A DNA stretch of 60,102 nt from assembly GCA_903924465.1 (NCBI GenBank), contig CAIYBN010000128.1, positions 1 through 60,102 on the forward strand, given 5' to 3'. Below the pieces are notes generated by a model. It was not told the DNA's origin and ran no database searches. It worked only from the letters and a program-made list of their open reading frames with translations. Source of the stretch: an uncultured Myxococcales bacterium. Its GTDB lineage: Bacteria > Myxococcota_A > UBA9042. Shown here piece by piece: positions 20,547-29,182 of this stretch. A program made the position numbers and the translations under genes. Position 1 is the first letter of the stretch; the number at the start of each line of letters is the position of its first letter.

Positions 20547-22037
20547 ATGCAGACTGCGGAACATCCCCCAACGCTGGCGCCGACGACGCCGCCACTGCGC
20601 CATCCAGTTTGGCTGCTGCTCGTCCTCGCCGCTGTGCTGCTGGGCTGGCGAATGGCCGAGCCGCTGGGCCGCGATCAGGCGGTGTTCTACGTGCTGGGCC
20701 GCGAATCGTGGCACGGGCTGCTGCCGTACCGCGACCTGTTCGAGCACAAGCCACCGGGTGTCCTGCTTCTCTACGCTGTGGTCGCACTGCTCGACGGCGG
20801 CGACGGCTGGGGAATCGGTCTCGTCGACACGCTCGCGGCGGGTCTGACCGCGGCCCTGCTGTTCGACGTCGTCGCGCGTTGGCGTGATCGCCGTTCGGCC
20901 TGGCTGGCGGCTCTCGTCTACCTCGTCTGCTGCCGCGCGCCATGCTTCGGGGGCTGGTGGGCGACCGGGCAACCGGAGGCGTTTCAGGATTTTTGCGTGG
21001 CGGCGGCCTTGTGGTGCGGCCAGCGGCAGCGTTGGCTGTGGAGCGGCGTCGCCACCTGGTGCGCGCTCCTGCTGAAGTTCACGTACATTGGCCTGGTTCC
21101 CGTCCTGCTGCTCTGGGCCGGGCGCACCGGCGCGCTGCCGTTTCTGGCGGGCCTTGCCGCGCCGACCGGCCTGGTCATCGCGATCGGCGCGTTGACAGGC
21201 ACGCTCGCGCCGGCCTGGGACGCCGTTATCCGTTTCAATATCCGTCATGCCCAAGTGGACGCGGTGCCGTGGCAGAAGACGCCGCGCGCCTTGCTGCGCG
21301 GTGCGGATCAGCTGCTGCTGACCGTGCCCGCGGCGATGCTCCTCGGGCTGCTTGGTCTCGTGTCTGCGAGGCAACCGCGCCAGTGGCTCGTGTGGGGGTT
21401 GTGGCTGGCGGCGTTCGGACAACTCTTCCTGCAGCGCAAGTTCTGGTTGTGGCACTGGAATCCGCTCATCCTGCCGATGGTGCTCGCCGCTGGGCTGTAC
21501 CTGCCGACCAGGCTCTGGCGTCGCCCGCGGATTGTCGCCGCAGCTGTTGCCTGCTTGCTGGCACCCACGCTGTTCGGGACCGCGGAATCCGTCATGCGGC
21601 GCTTTGCGACCGGCTCACGTGCGGACGTGCTCGCGCGCTACACGTGGGGGCATGGCGACTTTTCAGCGGCGGAGGTGGCACTGGTCGGAGCCGGCATCCG
21701 GCAGTTGGCAAACCCTGACGACAAGCTTTTGGTCTGGGGCTTTGAACCGGGCGTCTATCTGTCCAGCGGCCTCGCGCCGGGCATGCGGTGGCTCTACGAC
21801 TATCCGCTGACGGTTGGCCTGGCACCTGCTGCACGCGACATCGCCGTAACCGAGATCGTCCAACGCCTGCCCGCCATCCGTTGGTGGGTCGTATTCCACA
21901 ACGACGCCAATGCTTTGGAACATTTTGATTCCCGTGCACAACTGGCACAGATACCTCAGCTGCAGCAGGCCCTCGACCACGACTACCGGCTCGCGTCACG
22001 GATCGCCGACGCGGACATCTACGAACGCAAACGCTGA
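20547..22037 (+). CDS. GT39-like (ArnT/PMT-type) membrane glycosyltransferase
   Basis: A 496-residue polytopic protein. The early segment GRDQAVFYVLGRESWHGLLPYRDLFEHKPPG matches the first periplasmic loop of GT-C enzymes, where the Asp after the first helix is catalytic and an E-H-K-P-P-G block follows. About ten helices are visible, then a short soluble tail. The ATG at 20547 is chosen because earlier starts would overlap the STT3-like gene by 100 bases. It begins 28 bp downstream of that gene, so co-transcription is likely. The sugar donor and acceptor are unknown. Confidence 0.75.
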   Translation: MQTAEHPPTLAPTTPPLRHPVWLLLVLAAVLLGWRMAEPLGRDQAVFYVLGRESWHGLLPYRDLFEHKPPGVLLLYAVVALLDGGDGWGIGLVDTLAAGLTAALLFDVVARWRDRRSAWLAALVYLVCCRAPCFGGWWATGQPEAFQDFCVAAALWCGQRQRWLWSGVATWCALLLKFTYIGLVPVLLLWAGRTGALPFLAGLAAPTGLVIAIGALTGTLAPAWDAVIRFNIRHAQVDAVPWQKTPRALLRGADQLLLTVPAAMLLGLLGLVSARQPRQWLVWGLWLAAFGQLFLQRKFWLWHWNPLILPMVLAAGLYLPTRLWRRPRIVAAAVACLLAPTLFGTAESVMRRFATGSRADVLARYTWGHGDFSAAEVALVGAGIRQLANPDDKLLVWGFEPGVYLSSGLAPGMRWLYDYPLTVGLAPAARDIAVTEIVQRLPAIRWWVVFHNDANALEHFDSRAQLAQIPQLQQALDHDYRLASRIADADIYERKR

Positions 22038-22123
22038 GCGCCGCGCGCCCCCTTGCAATCCCGACTCCCGCGCTGCACGCTGAGTCTCGGCGCGTCCCGA
22101 TCGGGGACAAAGGTTGCAGTTCC

Positions 22124-23401
22124 ATGGTTCAGGCGTTCGGGGATCGGCTACCACGCGGCGTCAACGGCGCGCTCCTGTTTGCGTTGCTGACCTTGGCCGT
22201 GCGCCTCGGCGCCGTTTGGCTGCTGCCGATCGAGCCGCTTCAGCCGGATTACGCTGAATATCATGCGCTTGCGCAGACCATGGCCGAAGAAGGCACCTAC
22301 GGCTTTGGCCGGCACCTGGACGGCGTGCCCGAGTTGAAAGCGTCCTACTGGCCGTTCCTGTACGAGCGCCACGACGCGATGTTCCGCCCGCCTGGCTACC
22401 CGCTGTTCATGCTCGTGATTTCCTGGTTTTTCGGCCCTTCGCACCTCGCGCTCGCGCTCGCGTTGGCGTGTGTGGAGGCGCTGACCGCGTTCGTGCTGTT
22501 TCGTTTGGTCGAGCGCCACTACGGTCCCAAGGCCGCCACGCTGGCGACCCTGCTGTTCGCTTTCAGTCCCGGCGGTACGTACCTGGTGACCAAGCTGGCC
22601 CGGGAAGCGCTGCTGACTTTGGCCACGCTGGTCATCGTCTTCGCCTTCTTTCGCGCCCGTCAAAGCGGCCGTGTCGCGCTGGCGTTTGGCATCGGCCTGC
22701 TCGCTGGGCTGGCGACGTACGTCAAGGAAACTGCGCTGCTGCTCGTCATCAGCGCGGCCGCGTGGTGCGTGTTCGAAGCGTGGCGCACCCATCAACCGCG
22801 GGTGTTGCGACTGGCCGTGGCGGTCTGTCTCGGCGCCGGCCTGATGATTTCCCCGTGGATCGTCCGCAACAGCCTGCTGAAACACAAGCCCATGGGCTTC
22901 ACCTGCGTGGGTTTTCAGTGGTACGTCTCGCTCGTGCCGGGCGGCGGCGCCTGGCGGCTGAAGGGGTCGCCGGACGAGCGCGCTGCCCTCGATCCCTACC
23001 GCGCCGCTGATTGTGCCGACGTCGGCGATCGCCTGGCGAAAGTCACGCAGCTGTACCTTGCCGAACACCCGACCGAAGCCGCCATGACCGCTCTGCGCAA
23101 CGCCGCGTGGTTCTGGTCGCCCGTGCCGCGGTGGACCAGCATGAAATCGCCTTCGCCGCTGCAGCGGGTTTCGATGGCAGAGACAGCGGCGGTCCTCCTG
23201 CTGAGTGCCATCGGCTTCTGGCAACGCCGCCGCGAACCGTTCACCCAGTTCGTCGCGCTGATGCTGGCGATCACGACCGTCGCACACCTGACGAGTCTCG
23301 GCGTGCCGCGATTCCGCGTGCCGTTTGAGCCGCTGCTGTTCCTCTTCGCCGCGCTAGCCGTGGAGTCGTGGCTGAACCGCCGCAAGCGAGCTCCAGCTTG
23401 A
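22124..23401 (+). CDS. GT39-family membrane glycosyltransferase
   Basis: A 425-residue polytopic protein with the classical opening of dolichyl/undecaprenyl-phosphate-mannose-type transferases: a first helix, then PDYAEYHALAQTMAE, a substrate loop ending RHDAMFRPPGYPLFM, and about nine further helices. It is third in a same-strand row with the STT3-like and ArnT-like genes, 86 bp after the latter. It ends only six bases before the convergent lipid-kinase gene. Confidence 0.78.
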   Translation: MVQAFGDRLPRGVNGALLFALLTLAVRLGAVWLLPIEPLQPDYAEYHALAQTMAEEGTYGFGRHLDGVPELKASYWPFLYERHDAMFRPPGYPLFMLVISWFFGPSHLALALALACVEALTAFVLFRLVERHYGPKAATLATLLFAFSPGGTYLVTKLAREALLTLATLVIVFAFFRARQSGRVALAFGIGLLAGLATYVKETALLLVISAAAWCVFEAWRTHQPRVLRLAVAVCLGAGLMISPWIVRNSLLKHKPMGFTCVGFQWYVSLVPGGGAWRLKGSPDERAALDPYRAADCADVGDRLAKVTQLYLAEHPTEAAMTALRNAAWFWSPVPRWTSMKSPSPLQRVSMAETAAVLLLSAIGFWQRRREPFTQFVALMLAITTVAHLTSLGVPRFRVPFEPLLFLFAALAVESWLNRRKRAPA

Positions 23402-23407
23402 ATCGAG

Positions 23408-24367
23408 TCAGGGCTGATTCTCCGCAACCGGCACCGGCAAATCGCGCCACACCACCAAACGAACGCGCGCCGCGGCTTCAATCATGACCTGAGCTTGCGG
23501 CGGCACGCGCAAATCTTCGCCATCCAGCACCACAACGTCCGGCACGTCGCCGTTGCGCCAGCCCAGCCGCGTCAGCTCACCGTGCCACACATGCGGTGGC
23601 CCCATACGGCCGAGCAACAAGCCGGGCAAGCTCGCCTGCGTCGCCATCGGCCCGAGTTCCGAGAACACCGCGTGAACACCGATCTGGCTCAGGCCATCGA
23701 TGCCGGGAAACGGGCTGACCATGCCGAAGAAACTCGGCAGCGCACTCATCACGCCCGCGGTAAAGCCAGGCAGCGCCAGCGGTTCCGGTTCGGATTCAAA
23801 CGGGCCGACGATGGCCTCGAACCGCTCCAACTCAAACGGCTGCACGGCGACCTTGGCCAGCAGCCCCGCGAGCCCCATGTTCGCCCCCAGCTTTTGCGCA
23901 CGGATATCCCGGTGCAGCCGACCCGGCGCCCCCAGGCTCGCCGTCAGCCCCCACGCTTCCGGCGCGTCGCCAATGCGCGCCCGCAGCACCGGGACCCGAC
24001 GAATCCGCCGCACGCCTTTGCCCCAGGAATACAGGATACGCGGCAACATCTTCGCCGGGTTCTCCGCACCCGTCAGCGCTGATGCGATCGTGTGGAGCCG
24101 GCCAACCGGCAGCGCCAGGATCGGCGGCATGGTCTCCAACTGCCCGGCGCGGGCAAAGCGCGTCAGCACCTGACTCACCGTGCCGTCGCCACCGGCGATC
24201 AGGAGCAATTCGACGCTGCGCTGCGCCAAATCCGCAACCAGCCCGTCAATGGCGTCCGGCTGATCGGCGATCGTCAACTTCAGACGCGGTCCCGCGGCCG
24301 CGAAGGCCTCACGCAAATCAGCGGCTTGGGCATTTCCCGCCGATGGATTCAGAAGTGCCGCGAGCAT
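23408..24367 (-). CDS. Diacylglycerol kinase-type lipid kinase
   Basis: A 319-residue protein with the catalytic domain of bacterial DAGK/YegS-like lipid kinases: NPSAG (7-11) and the nucleotide-binding GGDGTVSQVL (59-68), then the C-terminal beta-sandwich ending in an LDGE motif (VVVLDGEDLRVP). Such enzymes phosphorylate diacylglycerol or other lipid alcohols at the membrane. The frame extends to 24697, but the conserved N-terminus begins at the ATG at 24365-24367; a second possible ATG lies at 24478. It is convergent with the GT39 gene. Confidence 0.85.
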   Translation of the reverse strand: MLAALLNPSAGNAQAADLREAFAAAGPRLKLTIADQPDAIDGLVADLAQRSVELLLIAGGDGTVSQVLTRFARAGQLETMPPILALPVGRLHTIASALTGAENPAKMLPRILYSWGKGVRRIRRVPVLRARIGDAPEAWGLTASLGAPGRLHRDIRAQKLGANMGLAGLLAKVAVQPFELERFEAIVGPFESEPEPLALPGFTAGVMSALPSFFGMVSPFPGIDGLSQIGVHAVFSELGPMATQASLPGLLLGRMGPPHVWHGELTRLGWRNGDVPDVVVLDGEDLRVPPQAQVMIEAAARVRLVVWRDLPVPVAENQP

Positions 24368-24494
24368 GGCCACCTTGCTTGGCACAGCGCGTGCCGGCCA
24401 CCCGTGTATGCGCGCTGCCCCACCGCCGTCAACTGCTTCGTCAACAGGCTTGTCACAGCGCGTCGTTTCAACAACCATCCGCGTTGAGGCGACG

Positions 24495-24887
24495 ATGGAC
24501 GACGAACTGGACTTTCTGACCGAAAACGCCGAGCAGCCCGCGGCCGCCGTGGCGCTTGAGTCCGTCCGTTCGGAACTGTTGGACTGGGCCGCAGCGGCAC
24601 TCACGGCGCGACATCCGCACCTGCGCGCCGAGCGCGGCACCCAACACGTGGCACACGCGCGGCGCGATCTGGATGCGCACATCCGCCACCTCCACAACGC
24701 CTTGGCCCGCAGTGACGCGGGCGAATTGGCGGCCTATCTGCGCTGGGCGGATCGCCAGCCACAGCACGCGCATCTGGCCGATGACCTGGCGATTCTTCTG
24801 GAATCGTTGGTGCGCTTCGTACCCGGGCCGCACGCCGCGCTTTGCTGTGAACTTGTGCGATCCGCAGCGGCGCAAATCCGTCCATGA
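24495..24887 (+). CDS. Hypothetical protein
   Basis: A 130-residue, largely helical, acidic N-terminus protein starting at the ATG at 24495. It has no signal peptide, no membrane span and no motif that I recognise. It is divergent from the lipid kinase and ends about 150 bp before tRNA-Val. Its codon use looks like that of its neighbours, so I treat it as a real gene of unknown role. Confidence 0.55.
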   Translation: MDDELDFLTENAEQPAAAVALESVRSELLDWAAAALTARHPHLRAERGTQHVAHARRDLDAHIRHLHNALARSDAGELAAYLRWADRQPQHAHLADDLAILLESLVRFVPGPHAALCCELVRSAAAQIRP

Positions 24888-25033
24888 ATTCCTCTGGGCC
24901 GTCGCAGACTCATTCGCGGATGCGCCCAAGCTGGATCGGCAGCGAAGCCTTGACATCAGCGGTCGCCTGCGCCATCCTCCCTCGCGCTTCGGGCTGGTCC
25001 CGGGGCGTGCGAATGGCCTCGGTCATTGGCGAT

Positions 25034-25108
25034 GCGCGCATAACTCAGCGGTAGAGTATCACCTTCACACGGTGGGAGTCCTAGGTTCAAATCCTAGTGT
25101 GCGCACCA
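25034..25108 (+). tRNA. tRNA-Val (anticodon CAC)
   Basis: A complete cloverleaf can be folded by hand. The acceptor stem GCGCGCA pairs with TGTGCGC, the D-arm is ACTC-AGCGGTA-GAGT, and the anticodon stem TCACC/GGTGG holds the loop TTCACAC (anticodon CAC, reading GTG). The T-arm is CTAGG-TTCAAAT-CCTAG, with discriminator A and an encoded CCA. Its 3' part, from the anticodon stem onward, is the attachment site of the integrated element. The gene remains intact because the element restores the same sequence. Confidence 0.95.
25063..25108 (+). repeat. attL core: 46-bp direct repeat within tRNA-Val
   Basis: The 46 bases from the anticodon stem to the CCA end of tRNA-Val are repeated exactly at 55834-55879. 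This is the expected product of site-specific integration by a tyrosine recombinase that crosses over near the anticodon loop. Identity stops right at the CCA end. Confidence 0.93.
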
Positions 25109-25112
25109 AGAA

Positions 25113-25137
25113 AGCCTTCGGAAACGAGGGCTTTTTT
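25113..25137 (+). terminator. Rho-independent terminator after tRNA-Val
   Basis: An 8-bp stem (AGCCTTCG/CGAGGGCT, one G-T pair) with a GAAA loop followed by six Ts. It lies five bases beyond the att core, so it belongs to the element and terminates the tRNA transcript. A matching terminator occurs at 55884-55908. Confidence 0.85.
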
Positions 25138-25166
25138 CGTTTTGACCCAGACCATTTTTGCGATTT

Positions 25167-25207
25167 GGTGTTCCCATCGGGCTGCTGGTGTTCCCGTTGG
25201 TGTTCCC
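25167..25207. repeat. Three GGTGTTCCC motifs, candidate integrase arm sites
   Basis: Exact GGTGTTCCC at 25167-25175, 25187-25195 and 25199-25207, between att and the integrase gene (start-to-start spacings 20 and 12). The same motif recurs at the opposite end of the element (55701-55740). The arrangement is that of arm-type sites bound by the N-terminal domain of lambda-like integrases; function is inferred. Confidence 0.65.
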
Positions 25208-25291
25208 ATGTGGCGGATGGACTTCTGCCCCCGGCGGCCGGACGCCGGCCGATAGCACCCAGATTTCTGTGCTACCGGCCAGGCCCAATCC

Positions 25292-26467
25292 CTACCCCAT
25301 CGCGCGGATGAGCGCCGCTGCCTTCACGTTGAGCGGAACACTGGAGTACCGCTCCGTCATGGCCTGCGTCGTGTGCCCCATCATTTCCCGGACGGTGACG
25401 AGGTCCACGCCCTCGGCGACCAGAATCGTGTTCAAGCTCCGGCGCAGAACCTGCGGCGTTACCTTTTGACCGACGCCCTGGGCACTGCTCGCTATCCGGC
25501 ACGGCTTCGCCATCGACTGCTCGAGACGATAGGTCTTGGTTTCTGACGGAAAGACCAGCGCCCCCTGCCCGTCGTCCCATTGCGGCATGTCGCCTTTCAA
25601 CTGCGCCGCCTTGTGCGCCTTCAGCACCTTGACCAGCCGCGGAATCAGCGGCAGCTCGCGCGGCGAGTCGGTCTTGCAGGCTTCCAGCTTGCCCTGTGTG
25701 GCGCTGAACTTCAGCTCGACGTGCGGGTGGGCCCCTTCCGTCGTTACGTCCTTCCAGTGCAAACCAAACGCCTCGCCCGGCCGACAGCCCGTGTACGCGA
25801 TGAACGACAGCTCCGCGAAGCGCAGGGGCTGATGCACCTCGACCGCAGCGAGAAAGGCCTCTACCTGCGGGCGCTGCAGGGTTCGGTGTTCACGCACTCG
25901 TGGCACGAAAACCTCTGGCGGCGCAACGCGGTAGGTTGGGTCGGCCAATCCGTAGTCCGCCGCGGCATCGCGCAAGACCAGACACAAAATGCCCCACCAG
26001 CCCATCACCGTGGCAGCGGCATAGGGCTTGCCCGACTTCTGCACGTGCTTTTCCGCCCAGCCAACCCACTTGTTGATGGTCATCCGTGTCACAGCGTCCA
26101 AGGGCAGCGAGCCGAGGTCGCGATTTCCAGCGACCAGAACCGGCAGGCAATGCGTCTCCAGCCGATGCGTCCACTCCTTGATGACGCCGCTACGGTTTCG
26201 AGCGGCCTTGTTGTGCGTCCAGGTCTTGCAAAAGGCTGCCACGGTAGGGATTTCCCGGGCTGACACCGGTAGCTGGTCCTGCGGCACCGCCAGCAACTGG
26301 TCCTTGAGGTCCGCCGCCAAGCGCGTTGCGTCCGCTTCCTTTGCCCCGGCCGGAAGCATCTGGCGCTTGACGACCTTCTTGCCGTCCTTCAGCACTGCGA
26401 CCTGGACAAACAGCTTCCCGTCGGTCGTTCTGAACACGTTGGTGTACTTTGTCTTTTTGCCCTTCAT
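25292..26467 (-). CDS. int: Tyrosine recombinase/integrase of the first element
   Basis: A 391-residue integrase. It has an N-terminal arm-binding-like domain (MKGKKTKY start), a SAM-like core-binding domain (about 75-175) and a catalytic domain with R229 (TGCRPGEAFGL), K265, R342, H365 (MMGH) and the nucleophile Y374 (TERYSSV). The His of the usual HxxR box is Gln339 here (TPQVLRRS). An AAGGAG eight bases before the ATG fixes the start. It reads toward the tRNA, and its first 278 bases overlap the upstream HTH gene in another frame. About 60% identical by eye to the integrase at 56086. Confidence 0.93.
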   Translation of the reverse strand: MKGKKTKYTNVFRTTDGKLFVQVAVLKDGKKVVKRQMLPAGAKEADATRLAADLKDQLLAVPQDQLPVSAREIPTVAAFCKTWTHNKAARNRSGVIKEWTHRLETHCLPVLVAGNRDLGSLPLDAVTRMTINKWVGWAEKHVQKSGKPYAAATVMGWWGILCLVLRDAAADYGLADPTYRVAPPEVFVPRVREHRTLQRPQVEAFLAAVEVHQPLRFAELSFIAYTGCRPGEAFGLHWKDVTTEGAHPHVELKFSATQGKLEACKTDSPRELPLIPRLVKVLKAHKAAQLKGDMPQWDDGQGALVFPSETKTYRLEQSMAKPCRIASSAQGVGQKVTPQVLRRSLNTILVAEGVDLVTVREMMGHTTQAMTERYSSVPLNVKAAALIRAMG

Positions 26468-26870
26468 TGAGATTCTCCTTCATGTAATTGTTCAAATTTT
26501 CGAGCGAAAATAGGTACGTGCCGCGACGCCCCGACTTACCGTCAGGCACGAGCCAACCGCGACGAACTGCGGCGCGAATCGAACTGCTGCCGGCAAGATG
26601 CAGGCGCCGTGCAGCCTCCTCGGTGGTGAACAAGGCCGGGATGCCGTGGGGCGAGGCGACGACAGTCTCCGCGTCGTGGTGACCGGGTGCGTCTACCAGT
26701 GTGAGGTGGCTTCTGGTCGCCTTGGTCTCGGACGAAAATGCGCGGCTGGAGGCAACCATGCGTCGTTGATTCGTCACAGGGTCATCGCTGCCATTCGGTG
26801 TGGTGTGTGAAAGGACCGCAGCGCCCGCCGCGAGCCCGATTGTCCTTGTGCGTTCTGCGGTTGTAGACAT
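26190..26870 (-). CDS. MerR/excisionase-like HTH protein overlapping int
   Basis: A 226-codon gene with a MerR/excisionase-type winged-helix segment at residues 80-131 (ALFTTEEAARRLHLAG, SSIRAAVRRGWLVPDG, then LFSLENLNNYM). It is a good candidate for the recombination directionality factor or the integrase regulator. The start at 26868-26870 is supported by GAGGAGG upstream. From codon 135 the frame runs through the 5' end of int, and it stops at 26190 at a position homologous to the stop of the equivalent gene in the second element. Whether the overlapped 90-codon tail matters is unknown. Confidence 0.65.
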   Translation of the reverse strand: MSTTAERTRTIGLAAGAAVLSHTTPNGSDDPVTNQRRMVASSRAFSSETKATRSHLTLVDAPGHHDAETVVASPHGIPALFTTEEAARRLHLAGSSSIRAAVRRGWLVPDGKSGRRGTYLFSLENLNNYMKENLNEGQKDKVHQRVQNDRREAVCPGRSAEGRQEGRQAPDASGRGKGSGRNALGGGPQGPVAGGAAGPATGVSPGNPYRGSLLQDLDAQQGRSKP

Positions 26871-27971
26871 GCTCGCCTCCTCGGCAAAGCTGGAAGTGCT
26901 GTGGCCGGCGTGCACCGGCGCAACACGGGTTGATGGATAGCTGACAGGTTCAGCAGCGTCCTTATTCCCGATTTTTAAGGGCATTTTGCGGATGTGTGCG
27001 CCGATAATCGGGGCATCAGCATCGGTGGGCGTCGTGGTCGTGTGCGCTATGTTGTCGCTGCCCACATCCGGCAGCGGCACGGCGATGAATTCAGGCGTGG
27101 TGATGTTGCTGGCGTTGGTCAAAGCAGGCCTCGTTGCTATGCACACGCCGGAATCGCGTGAGCAAGGTCGAGGCGGGCTTGAACCGCCGAGCGCTGCGCC
27201 GGCAAAAAAACCGGTGCGTCGGGGCGGATGCTACGTGCGCGTGAGCGGAACTCCAAGTGACTTCTTGCGGCTTGCCCGGGCTGGCTGCTGCTGCCATTGG
27301 CGTCGCCTCCGTGACGTACCGGCAAGTTGTCGGTGAACGAGGCACGGGGCATGTACTGCGACCTGCGTGAGACTCCTTTGAATTAACACGTGATAATGAC
27401 CTGATGTCGAATTGTAGTTGACAGTATCCGGCGAGCGCCCTTACTTTCCAGCCACGGATGACCGGCTGCGCGCAGGTCGCCGAGCGGCGCAAGATTGCCG
27501 CGGACAGCAAACCCCGTTCTCGGGGCTGATTACCATACTAAAGGCAGCGACATCGTTCCGATGTGACCTGCCGCCCGTACACCGCTCCCCTCCTGACCGG
27601 CGCATGTTGCCGGCGCGAGACATAGCTGGACCCCAAATACAACCATTGCAGTCGGTAGTCTTTCGCTTTTACCCGCTCGCCAGCCGGCGCTGCGCGTACC
27701 AGCGTTTGCCTTTCTGCTGCACCGCGTGAATCCCGCTTGCTCGCATAGAGCTTGTGTTTGTCCCTTGCGGCCTTGGCCGATATACAAAGTAAATTCCATG
27801 TCTTCTGACTGAAGGCGGGGTTCCACTACACCGTCGCGTGCACAAGCCGGCAAATTGCTGGATTGGACACGCACGGGGCATCGCCGTCTACCAGACGGCA
27901 ACTACCAGATTGAAGAAGACGACAGAACTGTACGGAAACGCCAAAGATGGCCGAGCACCACAAGGAGTACG
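26871..27971. other. About 1.1 kb without a convincing gene
   Basis: Both strands carry open frames, but none has a good start and natural composition. Two minus-strand frames between 27530 and 27901 give short protein-like pieces (QQKGKRWYAQ, LYIGQGRKGQ) that do not join in frame, which could be the remains of a decayed gene. Confidence 0.35.
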
Positions 27972-28427
27972 ATGAGCACGAACCTAGACCAAAAACAGCC
28001 AATGACCGTCGACGGAGCGAGTACGCCAAAACGTGCCGAATGGAAATATCTGGTGACCGAGAGTCAAGACGAGGACCTGCATTCTCGTGTGGTCACCATA
28101 GTTACGATGTGCACCAACGGTATCGATTTCAGCCGTGTTACACGCAAGTACCAGGCCGCGGCCGATGAAGTACTGGATTATCGTTGGGAACCGGACGATG
28201 AAGACGCCTTTGTTTCAGAGGAGTTTGCCCCCACGACGCTTGAGCCCGTGCTGCGTTGTTACGTCCGTCCTCGCTATGATGGCGGGCAGGAACTGTTGGA
28301 CGACTTGGACGCGATTCGCTTGGGGATGAATTGCTACGAGTACAAAGAACTCCTCAAAGCCCAGGCAAAGAAAGCCAAGGCAATCGACCGTGCCGAGCGC
28401 AAGTTGGCCAAGCTGAAGGCGCAGTAA
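27972..28427 (+). CDS. Hypothetical protein
   Basis: A 151-residue acidic protein beginning at ATG 27972 with AAGGAG just upstream. The C-terminal 30 residues are a Lys/Ala/Glu-rich helix (KAQAKKAKAIDRAERKLAKLKAQ region) likely to form a coiled coil. No family recognised. In the next frame a short protein-like stretch continues to 28618 without its own start, so a 3' frameshift is possible. Confidence 0.5.
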   Translation: MSTNLDQKQPMTVDGASTPKRAEWKYLVTESQDEDLHSRVVTIVTMCTNGIDFSRVTRKYQAAADEVLDYRWEPDDEDAFVSEEFAPTTLEPVLRCYVRPRYDGGQELLDDLDAIRLGMNCYEYKELLKAQAKKAKAIDRAERKLAKLKAQ

Positions 28428-28758
28428 GCGTCACGAAGGCAGCTTGCGACGTCTTTGCCCCAGAAATAGGGGCCGGCGTCCGCAGGTTTGCTTCCGGCGC
28501 CTACGCCGCCGGTCTACAGCGTGACGTCATCCTGGCGGCAGTCAATCGCCTTTGGGTGGCTGACGGAGCCCTTTCCGGCGTGGAGGTGACGCGAGAAATG
28601 TTGAACAACGCCGCGTAGGCGGCATCACGGAGAGTCTGAGCGGAACCGGGCGAGACTGACGGCATTGTTGTGCGCAGTGTCAGATATTTTACGCTGATAA
28701 AAATCGATAGGCTGAGGTTGGCGACCTCTTCACGCCCAGGATGACGATGCTGAGCACA

Positions 28759-28863
28759 GTGTCATTCCGTGCACGATTGTCCACGAAAAGACATCCAGCT
28801 TGCCGTGTAAGATTGTCCACGAAAAGACATGCCTGAGGTGTCATTCCGTGTACTTTTGTCCAC
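28759..28863. repeat. Iteron-like repeat cluster, candidate origin region
   Basis: The 20-mer GATTGTCCACGAAAAGACAT occurs exactly at 28775-28794 and 28811-28830 (36-bp period), with a third partial copy (TTTGTCCAC) at 28855-28863. A second motif, GTGTCATTCCGTG, occurs at 28759-28771 and 28838-28850. An AT-richer stretch lies just upstream (28680-28715). The cluster is followed by a palindrome and a putative DNA-binding protein gene, as in iteron-type origins. Confidence 0.6.
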
Positions 28864-28869
28864 ACACAA

Positions 28870-28897
28870 TACTCTCTCTCCGAGAGGAGAGAGAGTA
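28870..28897. repeat. Perfect 12-bp inverted repeat with GAGA loop
   Basis: TACTCTCTCTCC-GAGA-GGAGAGAGAGTA. The stem is perfect, but no T-run follows, so a terminator is less likely than a protein-binding or origin-associated hairpin. Confidence 0.55.
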
Positions 28898-29182
28898 GAC
28901 CGCCGCGCCGTGGGCGCTGCACCGTCGACAGGCGCTAACGCGCTGCGCCGGTCTGCCCTCGCGACGGTCTACAGAGCATTACCACCAACCACCACCATCA
29001 CCACGCCCAGCGCCCTGCCGGGCACTGGTCACAGTCGCTCGACAAGAGGTGTGAACTCAGAATGTGTTTTCAGCATGTGTAAATTATGCTAGCCTTAAAA
29101 CAAGCTTCAAGTGACGTCAAACCCGTGCAACCCAGTCGTGCCCCACGTCCACCAGCATCCAGCTACCATCACGGAGAAGTTC

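Noticed and set aside
27530..27901. Minus-strand fragments resembling pieces of a recombinase or nuclease
   Set aside because: The pieces fall in different frames and are too short to assign; listed only as possible decay.
28428..28618. A protein-like frame continuing after the 151-residue hypothetical protein
   Set aside because: It has no ATG, GTG or ribosome site of its own, and only opens with a TTG inside the upstream gene. It may be a frameshifted tail, but I cannot show this.
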